The notes below the pieces were generated by a model, which had not been told where the DNA came from, did not search any database, and saw nothing but the letters and a program-made list of their open reading frames with translations. DNA of 64,000 nt, taken from RUG708 sp050946535. GTDB taxonomy: Bacteria > Bacillota > Clostridia > Peptostreptococcales > Anaerovoracaceae. Made by a program: the position numbers and the translations under genes. Location: NCBI GenBank assembly GCA_050946535.1, contig JBMNUZ010000004.1:1-64000 (forward strand), given 5' to 3'. Below, piece after piece: positions 26,106 to 34,596 of the stretch. The stretch's first letter is position 1; the number at the start of each line of letters is the position of its first letter.

Positions 26106-27215
26106 TTACCAGTTTCTCAGCCGCTCGTCCGCTTCCTCAAGAAGCTGTGGAACATCGATTCCTTCTGCCGTACCAGTACATTTCCCGCAGCGGTCGCAGT
26201 CTGCAGCTTTTCCATATCCATCGAGGAAGATGTCGTAATAGATCGGGGTGTTGATCACCTTCCCGTCATTGACGGAGGCTTTGCGTTCATTCAGCATCTG
26301 TACAATCCTTCTGATGCCTATTTTCTTCGGACAGACTTCTTCTGCTTTCCTGAAGTCCTCAGGATTATACGGCATGGATTCGCGAAGTGCCTTCTGTACT
26401 TCCCTGATGATGGCCTGTTCTTTGTCACTCAGCGGTTCAAAATTTTCCATATAGGAAATGTTGTCATTCATCTGCGCCTCGTCAGACATGCCTGAAAGCA
26501 CCATATATACATTATCATAGCTCGCTGCGTAGCGTATTCCCCAGGAAGCGATAGACTTGTCCGGATCTTCCGCCTTCATCTTCGCTTCAAGATCTGATGG
26601 CAGTGAGGCAAGATTACCTCCTTTCACCGGTTCCATTACGATGACCGGTTTGCCGTGCTTCCTGCAGACTTCGTAGTTTTTCCCTGAAGCAATGAACGGA
26701 GAATCCCAGTCAAAGTAGTTCAGCTGCAGCTGTACGAATTCCAGTTCCGGATGATCCGTCAGGATCTGATCGAGCAGCTCAGGACTGTCGTGATAAGACA
26801 TTCCGATGTGCTTTGTCTTCCCTTCTTCCTTCAGTTTCTTAAGGGCATCAACCAGACCATACTTCTGGACTTTGGCATACTCGTTTCGGTTGATCGCGTG
26901 AAGCCAGTAATAATCTACGTGATCAGTGCCGAGACGATCCAGCTGCTCCTGAAATATGTCAAAGAACTGCTGCTGGCTTTGAATCATGAAGACCGGAGAC
27001 TTCGTCGTGATGGTAAAAGAATCTCTTGGATACCGTTTTACCAGTGCTTCTTTAAGAACCTTTTCACTGTTTCCGTCGTGATACACATAAGAAGTATCAA
27101 AATAAGTAAAGCCCTTTTCAATGAATGCATCTACCATTCTGTTCAGGACATCCATGTCAATGCTGCCGTCCCCTTTAACGGGAAGGCGCATACATCCGAA
27201 TCCAAGTTTTTTCAT
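26106..27215 (-). CDS. Aldo/keto reductase of the Fe-S type with a decayed cluster domain
   Basis: 369 residues, AGGAG site. The AKR barrel has MRLPVKGDGS, Asp and Tyr in YFDTSYVYHDGNSE, Lys in ITTKSP and His in YYWLHAINRNEY. The C-terminal tail, which in full members carries two 4Fe-4S clusters, keeps only VCPKKIGI and CDRCGKC; the remaining Cys are replaced (TGTAEGIDVP where C-P is expected). The complete relative at 38850 shows the contrast. Hence it likely binds at most one incomplete cluster. It is downstream of an AKR gene by 13 bp. Confidence 0.88.
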   Translation of the reverse strand: MKKLGFGCMRLPVKGDGSIDMDVLNRMVDAFIEKGFTYFDTSYVYHDGNSEKVLKEALVKRYPRDSFTITTKSPVFMIQSQQQFFDIFQEQLDRLGTDHVDYYWLHAINRNEYAKVQKYGLVDALKKLKEEGKTKHIGMSYHDSPELLDQILTDHPELEFVQLQLNYFDWDSPFIASGKNYEVCRKHGKPVIVMEPVKGGNLASLPSDLEAKMKAEDPDKSIASWGIRYAASYDNVYMVLSGMSDEAQMNDNISYMENFEPLSDKEQAIIREVQKALRESMPYNPEDFRKAEEVCPKKIGIRRIVQMLNERKASVNDGKVINTPIYYDIFLDGYGKAADCDRCGKCTGTAEGIDVPQLLEEADERLRNW

Positions 27216-27228
27216 TCTGAATCTCCTT

Positions 27229-28083
27229 TCAGTCTGCCGGTGTAAACTGGCTGAGTGTTCTTTCCTGATCTTTCAGAGATACGTTGTAAAAACGCTTCGT
27301 TCCTTCCATTTTCCTGATCTCGTCCATCTCTTCACCAGTCAGAGAAAAATCGAAGATGTCAAAGTTGTCCTTCATATGCTGTGGGTTAGTAGTCTTCGGG
27401 AAAACGATATTGCCTTCCTGGATGTGCCACCTCAGAATCACCTGCACATTACTTTTACCGTACTTCTTTCCTATCTCTGCAAAAAGAGGTTCGTCGATCA
27501 GGCCCTTGTCTCCGTGTCCGAGCGGGTACCAGCTTTCAACAATCGTCCCGTACTTTGCCATTCTCTTCTTCAGATCGCTCTGCTGCCAGTAAGGATGGCA
27601 TTCCACCTGATTTACTGCAGGTTTGATCGTCGCTGCTTCACAGATTTCTTCAAGACGGTCAGATTCGAAATTCGAGATTCCGATCGATCTTACCTTTCCC
27701 TGTGCCACAGCTTTCTCCATATCCTTCCATGCTCCGAGATAATCGCCGAACTGCTGATGCAGAAGAAGCAGGTCGATATGATCTGTATCGAGTCTCTGCA
27801 GCATTTTGTCTATGGCATCCATCGTCTTTCCTTCACCGTATTCACTCGGCCAGAGTTTCGTCGTGATCCAGATCTCATTTCTCGGAACGCCGCTTTTCTT
27901 TACAGCTCTGCCAACGTTGCGCTCATTCTGGTAAGCATGAGCTGTATCAATATGACGGATTCCCATTTTCAGCGCTTCCAGGACAGCATTCTCCGTCGCG
28001 GGGCCGTCTGGTACCATGTACAAACCAAGACCAAACTGCGGTATTTTGTTTCCATCATTCAAAGTCACATATGTCTGTTCCAT
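27229..28083 (-). CDS. Aldo/keto reductase
   Basis: 284 residues, AAGGAG site. Tetrad residues in HIDTAHAYQNE (Asp, Tyr), WITTKLWP (Lys) and LLLHQQFGD (His); GISNFESDRL and FPKTTNPQHMKDNFDIF for NADP(H). About half-identical in its motifs to the AKR at 23283, so the two are recent or old paralogs. Cotranscribed with the Fe-S-type AKR. The shared motif TTATGCCCCACA lies 106 bp upstream. Confidence 0.93.
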   Translation of the reverse strand: MEQTYVTLNDGNKIPQFGLGLYMVPDGPATENAVLEALKMGIRHIDTAHAYQNERNVGRAVKKSGVPRNEIWITTKLWPSEYGEGKTMDAIDKMLQRLDTDHIDLLLLHQQFGDYLGAWKDMEKAVAQGKVRSIGISNFESDRLEEICEAATIKPAVNQVECHPYWQQSDLKKRMAKYGTIVESWYPLGHGDKGLIDEPLFAEIGKKYGKSNVQVILRWHIQEGNIVFPKTTNPQHMKDNFDIFDFSLTGEEMDEIRKMEGTKRFYNVSLKDQERTLSQFTPAD

Positions 28084-28188
28084 CTTTTTCTCCTTATCAT
28101 CAAATCCTGTGTCATTAAGAATTGTTTCTATCTGTATTCTAGAAAACTTTCTCCCGCTGCGTCACATCACAACCCGGAGCTCTGGGGT

Positions 28189-28222
28189 TTATGCCCCACA
28201 TTTTCACAAAATGGGGTTTATT
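28189..28222 (-). promoter_or_regulatory. Shared reductase-island motif (copy 2)
   Basis: TTATGCCCCACA at 28189-28200, followed by a CATTTT-CAC-AAAATG dyad and GGGG, and a direct TGGGGTTTAT repeat at about 28183 and 28212. It lies between the ferredoxin-like gene and the AKR gene at 28083. Confidence 0.6.
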
Positions 28223-28592
28223 TTTCATTCACTGCGGATGAATCGGCCGCAGCATATTCGCTCGACTGTTTCATGGCATACTTGCGGACGATTTCAAGCA
28301 GATGAAATCCCTGCGGGCACCTCTTGCTGCATATTCCGCATTCTATGCAGTCGATCGGCTGGCCGCCTCTTATACTGCTTTTTTTCCATCTAGCCATGCA
28401 GTCTGTCTTTACGGCTTGTTCGTCTTCTCCGGCACTGATCCTCTCTTCCACGATCAGAAGCGACGGGATATCGATTCCGGCGGGACATACACGGACACAT
28501 CTTCCACAATTTCTGCAAAGCATGTCAATCCAGAGGGGATCTGCTCTCCCGGAAGACGAGGCTGATTTCTGTATTTCAGACATTTCTATCAT
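28218..28592 (-). CDS. Stand-alone dicluster 4Fe-4S protein
   Basis: About 124 residues; start at 28592 or 28583 is uncertain since GGAGG is 17 bases away. Two cluster motifs are complete: LCRNCGRCVRVCPAGIDIP (near residues 26-44) and CIECGICSKRCPQG (near 82-95). The arrangement matches the C-terminal tail of Fe-S aldo/keto reductases, here as a separate polypeptide. The AKR gene that follows lacks such a tail and the next one has a decayed tail, so this protein could serve them in trans (inference). HdrC-like ferredoxin is an alternative. Confidence 0.75.
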   Translation of the reverse strand: MIEMSEIQKSASSSGRADPLWIDMLCRNCGRCVRVCPAGIDIPSLLIVEERISAGEDEQAVKTDCMARWKKSSIRGGQPIDCIECGICSKRCPQGFHLLEIVRKYAMKQSSEYAAADSSAVNEK

Positions 28593-28693
28593 CTTTGTGC
28601 TGTTAACATCCTCCTTCTTGTTTATTTCTTTTCAAAACAAATCATAGCCCGGTCTTCCCGGTATTACGACATCATGAAAGCCGAACCAGAGGC

Positions 28694-28722
28694 TTATGCC
28701 ACACTTTCGCAAAATCTGGGCA
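28694..28722 (-). promoter_or_regulatory. Shared reductase-island motif (copy 3)
   Basis: GAGGCTTATGCCACACTTTCG at 28689-28709 is identical to copy 4; a GGGCAT at 28718-28723 mirrors the ATGCC half. It is about 100 bp before the dicluster protein start. Confidence 0.6.
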
Positions 28723-28766
28723 TCAGCTTCCTGAAAAAATGCCGGAGATACAATTGCATATAAAAA

Positions 28767-28801
28767 CAGCAGCTCCATTGCCTGAAGCAATAAAGCTGCT
28801 G
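28767..28801 (-). terminator. Terminator after the lipoprotein AKR gene
   Basis: CAGCAGCT (28767-28774) pairs with AGCTGCTG (28794-28801), with inner ATTGC/GCAAT, followed on the minus strand by TTTTTATATG. The gap 28593-28982 otherwise holds only motif copy 3. Confidence 0.8.
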
Positions 28802-28982
28802 CCATAAACGCAAATCCCGAAAACAAGAATATCCTGAAACTGCATACTGGGATGCATACGGGACGAAATCATTCTCAATGTTCGGAAAGGCTGCCGTCTT
28901 CATTCCTCTGGAATTTCTGCATAAAATTCCACGCCAGCCCGGCATCATAAGAATGAACTCTGTGTGTCTCCCCATTTCTTCA

Positions 28983-29999
28983 TCAGTAATCTGCAAACCT
29001 TTCATCCCGATCCAGATCATTGAGCCGGTTCATTTCTTCTTCGGTCAGTTCAAAGTCAAAAATATCATAATCCTCAGCTATGTGATTTTCATTGCTTGAT
29101 CCTGGAATTGCAATATTTCCTGACTGCAGCTGCCATCGCAGGATAATCTGAGGAGATGTTTTTCCGTGAGTTTCCGCAATATCCACGACCGTCTCGTTGT
29201 TGAACAGTTCCTGTGTATGTCCTCTCCCGCCCAGTGGAAACCAGGATTCCATAATCGTTCCGTACTGCGCGATATGATTTTTCATTTCTGTACTCTGGTG
29301 ATACAGATGCGTCTCGTTCTGCAGAACGGCCGGCATAATATTTACCTGCGATACCAGACGGTCAAAGTCATCAGGCGTGTAATAATTAGAAAGGCCGATA
29401 CTCCGCAGTCTTCCGTCAGAAACCGCATTTTCAAGTGCATGATAAGCTTCTACATCATTTGATGGCTGCGAATGGTGTAAAATCATCAGGTCGATATAAT
29501 CAAGCCCGAGCCTCTCCAGCGAATCGTCAATCGCCTCGTCTGCATCATCATAATAATCCGTCCAGAGCTTCGTTGTAACAAATATTTCTCCGCGAGTTAC
29601 ATAACCATCGTCAATTGCTCTCTGAATACCTCTGCCGACACCTTCCTCATTTCCGTATATTTCAGCAGTATCGATCAGGCGGTATCCGTCTCTCAGCGCC
29701 CAGTAAACTGAATTTTCCGCTTCACTTTGTGACAGATGAAATGTCCCGATTCCCAGTATCGGCATTTCTTTTCCATCGTTCAATGTCACCGTCTGCGTCT
29801 CAAAGTCAAACTCAGGTGCATAGGTGATATCAGATTCTGATTGTGAATCTGCCTCCCCTGCCGATGAAGAAACGTACGCTCCGGATTCATTCGAATCGGT
29901 TCCCGGACTGCCAGCAGTTCCACAGCCGCTGAATGCAGCAATAACAAAAATGAAGATAAGCGCCGGTATGATTCTTTGCTTTAATCTTTCCGACATCAT
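28983..29999 (-). CDS. Lipoprotein aldo/keto reductase
   Basis: 338 residues, GGGGAGG site. A lipoprotein signal peptide (hydrophobic 10-23, lipobox FSGC with Cys26) and a Ser/Gly/Asp-rich linker of about 30 residues precede a complete AKR domain: YRLIDTAEIYGNE (Asp, Tyr), FVTTKLWTDYY (Lys), MILHHSQPSN (His) and IPGSSNENHIAEDYDIFDF. AKRs need cytosolic NADP(H), so an exported, lipid-anchored form is unexpected. Either it acts as a binding protein, uses another donor, or the signal is not processed. It has its own promoter with motif copy 4. Confidence 0.88.
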   Translation of the reverse strand: MMSERLKQRIIPALIFIFVIAAFSGCGTAGSPGTDSNESGAYVSSSAGEADSQSESDITYAPEFDFETQTVTLNDGKEMPILGIGTFHLSQSEAENSVYWALRDGYRLIDTAEIYGNEEGVGRGIQRAIDDGYVTRGEIFVTTKLWTDYYDDADEAIDDSLERLGLDYIDLMILHHSQPSNDVEAYHALENAVSDGRLRSIGLSNYYTPDDFDRLVSQVNIMPAVLQNETHLYHQSTEMKNHIAQYGTIMESWFPLGGRGHTQELFNNETVVDIAETHGKTSPQIILRWQLQSGNIAIPGSSNENHIAEDYDIFDFELTEEEMNRLNDLDRDERFADY

Positions 30000-30120
30000 A
30001 ATTCCTCCCCTGTTCGTAAATACTCAAGGTCTTGCGTCACTAAGTCTTATTAACAGCTATACAATTGTTATCTTAATGCTTTCCATATAAATGACCACAC
30101 CACCATTTATGTTGTGAGGC

Positions 30121-30141
30121 TTATGCCACACTTTCGATATT
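30121..30141 (-). promoter_or_regulatory. Shared reductase-island motif (copy 4)
   Basis: GAGGCTTATGCCACACTTTCG at 30116-30136, 122 bp before the lipoprotein AKR start. Same 21 bases as copy 3. The stretch 30142-30340 has no gene and no other signal that I can support. Confidence 0.6.
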
Positions 30142-30347
30142 TTTGTTGAATATCTTGCCTGACCAGATACGATAACTGTATATTCTGCTCTCTGGTGCGG
30201 GGTTCAAGCTGCTATGCGGAACAGCATATTTATATAGGCAGGGGCATGTCTGTTTGTCAGGGATCACCGGAGATTCTATAAGAATGTCCTCAGAAGCACG
30301 CCCTCAGGCACGTTCGTCCTTAAAACTTCCCGCTTTCTTGAGCACAA

Positions 30348-30395
30348 AAAACGGAGCGGTTTTGGGATGAGCCCCATTTCTAACCGCTCCGTTTT
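30348..30395 (-). terminator. Terminator after the MATE remnant
   Basis: AAAACGGAGCGGTT at 30348-30361 pairs exactly with 30382-30395; the minus strand continues TTTTTTG. An inner TGGG/CCCA pair is present. It lies 90 bp beyond the remnant stop codon. Confidence 0.85.
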
Positions 30396-30486
30396 CTGGA
30401 TATTAATATCAATATTTTTTATCGTTACATTCTTTTCATCACTAACGATGCCTTTTTACAAATAACCGGGGAAATCACCTTTTTCC

Positions 30487-30858
30487 CTAACTGTAAATTT
30501 CACACTCTCTGGCAGCGTCACCATTGTTTTCGTCCTTAATTCCGCTGACTTTTTCTGATGGCATTTTATGAATTGCATGACGTACAAAAAATATGACTAT
30601 TACCAGCGAAATCAGTTCTGCGAAAGGCTGTGCCGCGACTATTCCGGTCAGACCGAAAAATGCCTTGAGGATAAAGACTAACGGCACATAAATAATTCCT
30701 TCTCGTGACAGCGCTGCAAATAAAGAGGATTTGACTGCTCCGATTGCCTGCAGCAAGCTCATCAGGATGCAGAATATTCCCATAAATGAACCGGAAATAA
30801 GGATCAGACGAGTGAATTTCGTTCCATAGTCCAGAGCCGACTGATCTGTCAAAGTTAT
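30487..30858 (-). pseudogene. C-terminal remnant of a MATE efflux gene
   Basis: About 121 residues (LTDQSALDYGTKFTRLI... then LMSLLQAIGAVKSSLFAALSREGIIYVPLVFIL and IVAAQPFAELISLVIVI) align by eye with the last 120 residues of the intact MATE at 11754 (LTDKESLSLGTQFSRI..., LMNALQAIGAASPSLIISLCRQGLIYIPFVFIL). The frame breaks at 30859 with a stop, directly at the end of an unrelated reading frame, so about 340 N-terminal residues were deleted. The terminator of the old gene is retained. Confidence 0.85.
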
Positions 30859-31067
30859 TTATATCTGTCTGATGCTTCTTTCAGCCTCAACGCGGTCTTC
30901 TCCTTCATTCGACCAATCCTCACGTAGTTTATCTACAGAGTATACCTCATCGTAGTGATCATGATCCGATATAGTAATGAGCTCAGAAAACCACTCTCCT
31001 TTGGATAGCATCAATATTCCAGTATCCATGTAAAAAACTATTGCCTGATCGAACTTCACATGATTAT
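30859..31067 (-). pseudogene. Unidentified gene fragment at the deletion point
   Basis: A reading frame ending DQAIVFYMDTGILMLSK, then GEWFSELITISDHDHYDEV, YSVDKLREDW and ...ERSIRQI looks protein-like (charged, ordered composition) but has no ribosome-binding site near its ATG at 31029 and runs into the end of the adhesin gene. I do not recognise the family. It is probably the C-terminal remainder of a gene lost together with the front of the MATE gene. Confidence 0.4.
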
Positions 31068-34064
31068 TCAGCGGTTGTTTCTCTTGTGTTTTCTGTACAG
31101 AAGTGCCGCGGCTGCCGCCGATGAGATCACGAGGCACATCAGCCAGAAGGCAATGTTACTGGTATCCCCTGTCTGCACTGCATTTTCGATGCTTGTCAAC
31201 AGGTTACTGCTACTGCCGCTGCCACTGTCACTGCTTCCGTTTGTTGTATTCTGGCTGTCTTGCGTTACCGGAACATCCGACTCCGCAATATTAGTGACAG
31301 TCAGCCCATTTTCTATTTTCGTGTATCCTGAAGGAACCGAGTCCGTGCCGTCGGCATCGACCTCTTTGACAGAATATATGTATTCCCTGCCGGCGCTGTC
31401 ATACTGCGGAAGATTATCCCAAGTCACAGTCGCGGTACTCGCTCCTGAATCCGTCACAACTTCCTTGATCTCAGCTCCGTCTACCGCAGCGGTTTCCCCG
31501 CCGACGACGCTCCTGTACAGCTTGAAATAAACCGAAGGATGATCGCTGGTATCAGCCGTCGTGCCGTCACTCTTTGTCCAGTTTTTCGTGGCTGTGACAT
31601 CGATGTTATCAGGAGTGGTCGTTTCCGTTTTTCTGCTGTTCGTCACAGTCAGGCCGTTTTCGCTCTTCGTATAACCGGACGGTACATAGTCATTTCCTGA
31701 AGCGTCGACTTCCCTCACTGTATAGGTGTACTCATTGCCCTGACTGTTATACTGCGACAGATCGGTCCATGTCACTTCTGCTGAACTTTCACCTGCTTTA
31801 GTCACTACAGCCTTAATAGCTGTCTGGTCGTCAGTGAGATCGGAGTCTGTCAGAGCAGTACCGTTGCGGTACAGCCTGAAGTATACCGTTCGGTCCTCAT
31901 CGCTGGTGTCAGCCGTCGTGCCGTCACTTCCGGTCCAGTTTTTCGTAGCTGTAACATCGATGTTATCAGAAGAGGTCGTCTCTCTGCTGTTCGTCACCGT
32001 CAGGCCATTTTCGGTCTTCGTATAACCGGACGGTACATAGTCATTTCCTGAAGCGTCGACTTCCTTCACGGAATATGTGTATCTCTGACCGGCACTGTTA
32101 TACTGCGGGAGATTATCCCATGTCACCTTCGCAGTGCTTGATCCGGATGTTGTCTCTACTTCCTTTATCTCCGCCCCGTCTACTGCAGAGGCTTCTCCGC
32201 CGCTGACACTGCGGTACAGCTTGAAATAAACCGCAGGATGATCGCTGGTGTCAGCCGTCGTGCCGTCACTTCCGGTCCAGTTTTTCGTGGCTGTGACATC
32301 AATGTTGTCAGAAGTGGTCGTTTCCGTTTCTCTGCTGTTCGTCACCGTCAGGCCGTTTTCGCTTTTTGTATAACCGGACGGTGTATAGTCATTTCCTGAA
32401 GCGTCGACTTCCTTCACAGAATATGTGTATTGATTACCGGAATTATCATACAGAGGCAGATCTGTCCATGAAACTTCGGCTGAACTTTCACCAGCTTCGG
32501 TCACTACAGCCTGAACAGCTGTCTGATTATCCGGGAGATCCGTGTCTGCCAGAGCCGTGCCGTCGCGGTACAGCTGGAAGTATACCGTGCGGTCTGCATT
32601 GCTCGTCTCTGGTGTTGTGCCGTCACTCTCAGTCCAGTTCTTTTCAGCTGTGATCGTGTCGGTTTTCACTGAATTAGGAATAGTCTTCTGAGTTCCTGCG
32701 GTCCCGCTGAGTTCCACATAAACGCTTTCGATATCAGAAGTCGCGATCCAGTTCGGCAAGTCATCCGTAACTTCTACGAGTTCATAAACACCATCTGTCA
32801 ATCCGGCGATGGAAGCGATTCCATCCTTGTCCGTAGTGATCTCCGCGTAATCCGCCCCGTTATACCATCCGCTCACACGAGTATGGTCTGATGAACTATT
32901 CACCTTATACACGCGGAATGTGATGCCTTCGATCGGATCTGTAGTACCATTTACAACCTTATTGATTTGAATAGTTCCTTTCGGGACACCTGAAATGGTG
33001 CCGCTTGAATCAGGAACCGTGACATTTGCGGTGTAATTATCTGCAATTGGCGTCGAATTTTCGTTTTCGTAATGAGACATGGAGATAGTATTACTTACTT
33101 TTGCATTGGCTTCAGCTGTCGATGTTGTATAAAATTTGACCAGTCCCGTAAGCCCGTTTAATTCATCAGCTGGAATAGTAATTGTAATTGTATTCGTGTC
33201 CTTATCATATACGATAGAACGGCCGCCTGTATTAAAGTTAGTTAATGAATCAGTCCCCTTCCAAGTATTGCCATCTGTGTATGTGTATGAAATAAAGCTG
33301 CTGCTCGCATCAAAGGTCTCGGTATCGGGCAGCTTATCGGTAATGACAATATTTCCAGTCAGATTCGTCTGTGCCGGATTGTTGATCCAGATCGACCAGT
33401 AAATCTTGTTTTCGCCTCCGGTGTCATAATATCCTTCCTTTGCACCGAAATCCGGTTCCGCACCCTCAATATATTTCACGGTCACTGTCTTCGTAACGGC
33501 ACCGGACGTTATCGTGCCGGTTGAATCCTGACCAGAATCTGGATTTCCATAATTCCGAAGTGTAAAAGTCACAGAACCTTTGACATGCTGCAGGTTATTG
33601 ACATTGTCATTAAAAGTTATTGTAACGCCTGTTTCTGTGACCTCTGCTACTCCGAGCTGTGTATTACTCGAATCCCCGTCTTGATAAAGCTGAATCGTGT
33701 CTGTATAACCCGTAAAAGTTACTCCTTCAGGGGCTTCCCAGGTAACATAAATCTTATCTCCGGCCTCAATATCCAGTCCGGATTTCTGCGTTCCGTCAGC
33801 ATTGTCTTCGGAGAAATTTACAGTAACTTTGAAAGGTGTATATGGATTGACGCTTCCGTCTGAATTTACATTGTCTCCACCGATGGTAATACTGTCGACA
33901 GCCGGATCGGAGATATCTGTACTGCCACCTGATGTCTTGTACTGAGCTACTGACCCGTCTGTTCCGCTCCCGGCCGATGTACCCGCATACACAACCGCCC
34001 CGCAGGTAAATACCATCATACCGGCAAGTAGAAAAGCAAAAAATGTATTGATTTTCTTTCTCAT
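31068..34064 (-). CDS. Cna-B repeat surface adhesin
   Basis: 998 residues from the ATG at 34064, which follows GGGGGG; an in-frame start at 34181 is unsupported. Signal peptide (MRKKINTFFAFLLAGMMV..., cleavage near VVYA). Adhesin-type Ig-like region about 40-370 with SITIGGDNVNSDG and ITDKLPDTETF. A SpaA/prealbumin-like domain follows from PKGTIQINKVVNG. Then four Cna-B domains of two alternating types (A: DRTVYFxLYRdGTAL; B: HPxVYFKLYRSVxGGE), each with TATKNW Lys and YSVKEVD Glu for isopeptide bonds. The C-terminus has no LPxTG; VQTGD, a hydrophobic segment and RKHKRNNR form a noncanonical sortase signal. No sortase in the window. Confidence 0.92.
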   Translation of the reverse strand: MRKKINTFFAFLLAGMMVFTCGAVVYAGTSAGSGTDGSVAQYKTSGGSTDISDPAVDSITIGGDNVNSDGSVNPYTPFKVTVNFSEDNADGTQKSGLDIEAGDKIYVTWEAPEGVTFTGYTDTIQLYQDGDSSNTQLGVAEVTETGVTITFNDNVNNLQHVKGSVTFTLRNYGNPDSGQDSTGTITSGAVTKTVTVKYIEGAEPDFGAKEGYYDTGGENKIYWSIWINNPAQTNLTGNIVITDKLPDTETFDASSSFISYTYTDGNTWKGTDSLTNFNTGGRSIVYDKDTNTITITIPADELNGLTGLVKFYTTSTAEANAKVSNTISMSHYENENSTPIADNYTANVTVPDSSGTISGVPKGTIQINKVVNGTTDPIEGITFRVYKVNSSSDHTRVSGWYNGADYAEITTDKDGIASIAGLTDGVYELVEVTDDLPNWIATSDIESVYVELSGTAGTQKTIPNSVKTDTITAEKNWTESDGTTPETSNADRTVYFQLYRDGTALADTDLPDNQTAVQAVVTEAGESSAEVSWTDLPLYDNSGNQYTYSVKEVDASGNDYTPSGYTKSENGLTVTNSRETETTTSDNIDVTATKNWTGSDGTTADTSDHPAVYFKLYRSVSGGEASAVDGAEIKEVETTSGSSTAKVTWDNLPQYNSAGQRYTYSVKEVDASGNDYVPSGYTKTENGLTVTNSRETTSSDNIDVTATKNWTGSDGTTADTSDEDRTVYFRLYRNGTALTDSDLTDDQTAIKAVVTKAGESSAEVTWTDLSQYNSQGNEYTYTVREVDASGNDYVPSGYTKSENGLTVTNSRKTETTTPDNIDVTATKNWTKSDGTTADTSDHPSVYFKLYRSVVGGETAAVDGAEIKEVVTDSGASTATVTWDNLPQYDSAGREYIYSVKEVDADGTDSVPSGYTKIENGLTVTNIAESDVPVTQDSQNTTNGSSDSGSGSSSNLLTSIENAVQTGDTSNIAFWLMCLVISSAAAAALLYRKHKRNNR

Positions 34065-34469
34065 TGACCTTTTTCCCCCCTGACACACGGAAATATCCGG
34101 CAAATTAAATACTATCCAGATAACATCAAATTGTGCTTGTTTTTTACTATTATATCGTATTTGCTTTGAATGAAATATCATATTATTAACATTATTTTCA
34201 TTATTTTATTTAAAACTTATATATATTAATAAATGGAATATTATAGAGATGTCCGGCCGGCTGTACAAAACCTGATATTATACTTTGCGCTCTGCCGATG
34301 ATATTATCTGCGCCATGCCACGGCTATTATCTGGTAATAATGATATTTCTGCACCTTCAATATGATTTCGTGGAAATGTAGGAATAGGAATCAGAGAAAG
34401 TTATTGCTTTTCATCGCCTTCATCTTTATTACAGGCAATTACAAGAAGTGTTCCATTATTGAAAATAAA

Positions 34470-34499
34470 AAAGAGGAGACCGTGAGGTTTCCCCTTTTC
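34470..34499 (-). terminator. Terminator after HXXEE gene 1
   Basis: A stem of GGAnACC / GGTnTCC with outer AAAAG/CTTTT around a GTGA loop, followed on the minus strand by CTTTTTTATTTTC. The 532-bp gap 34065-34596 contains this, the AT-rich adhesin promoter region (34066-34260), and nothing else recognisable. Confidence 0.75.
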
Positions 34500-34596
34500 T
34501 GCTTCAAAGCATCCAGTATTCTGTTTTCAATAAATGCTCTCAGGCTGCTTTTATTCTTCGATGCAATATTTTATACATCGTATCTGGATCGCTACT

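Noticed and set aside
27121..28305. Long plus-strand frame (394 codons) opposite two AKR genes
   Set aside because: It mirrors two complete AKR genes with ribosome-binding sites and motifs; its own product has no family features and no start signal.
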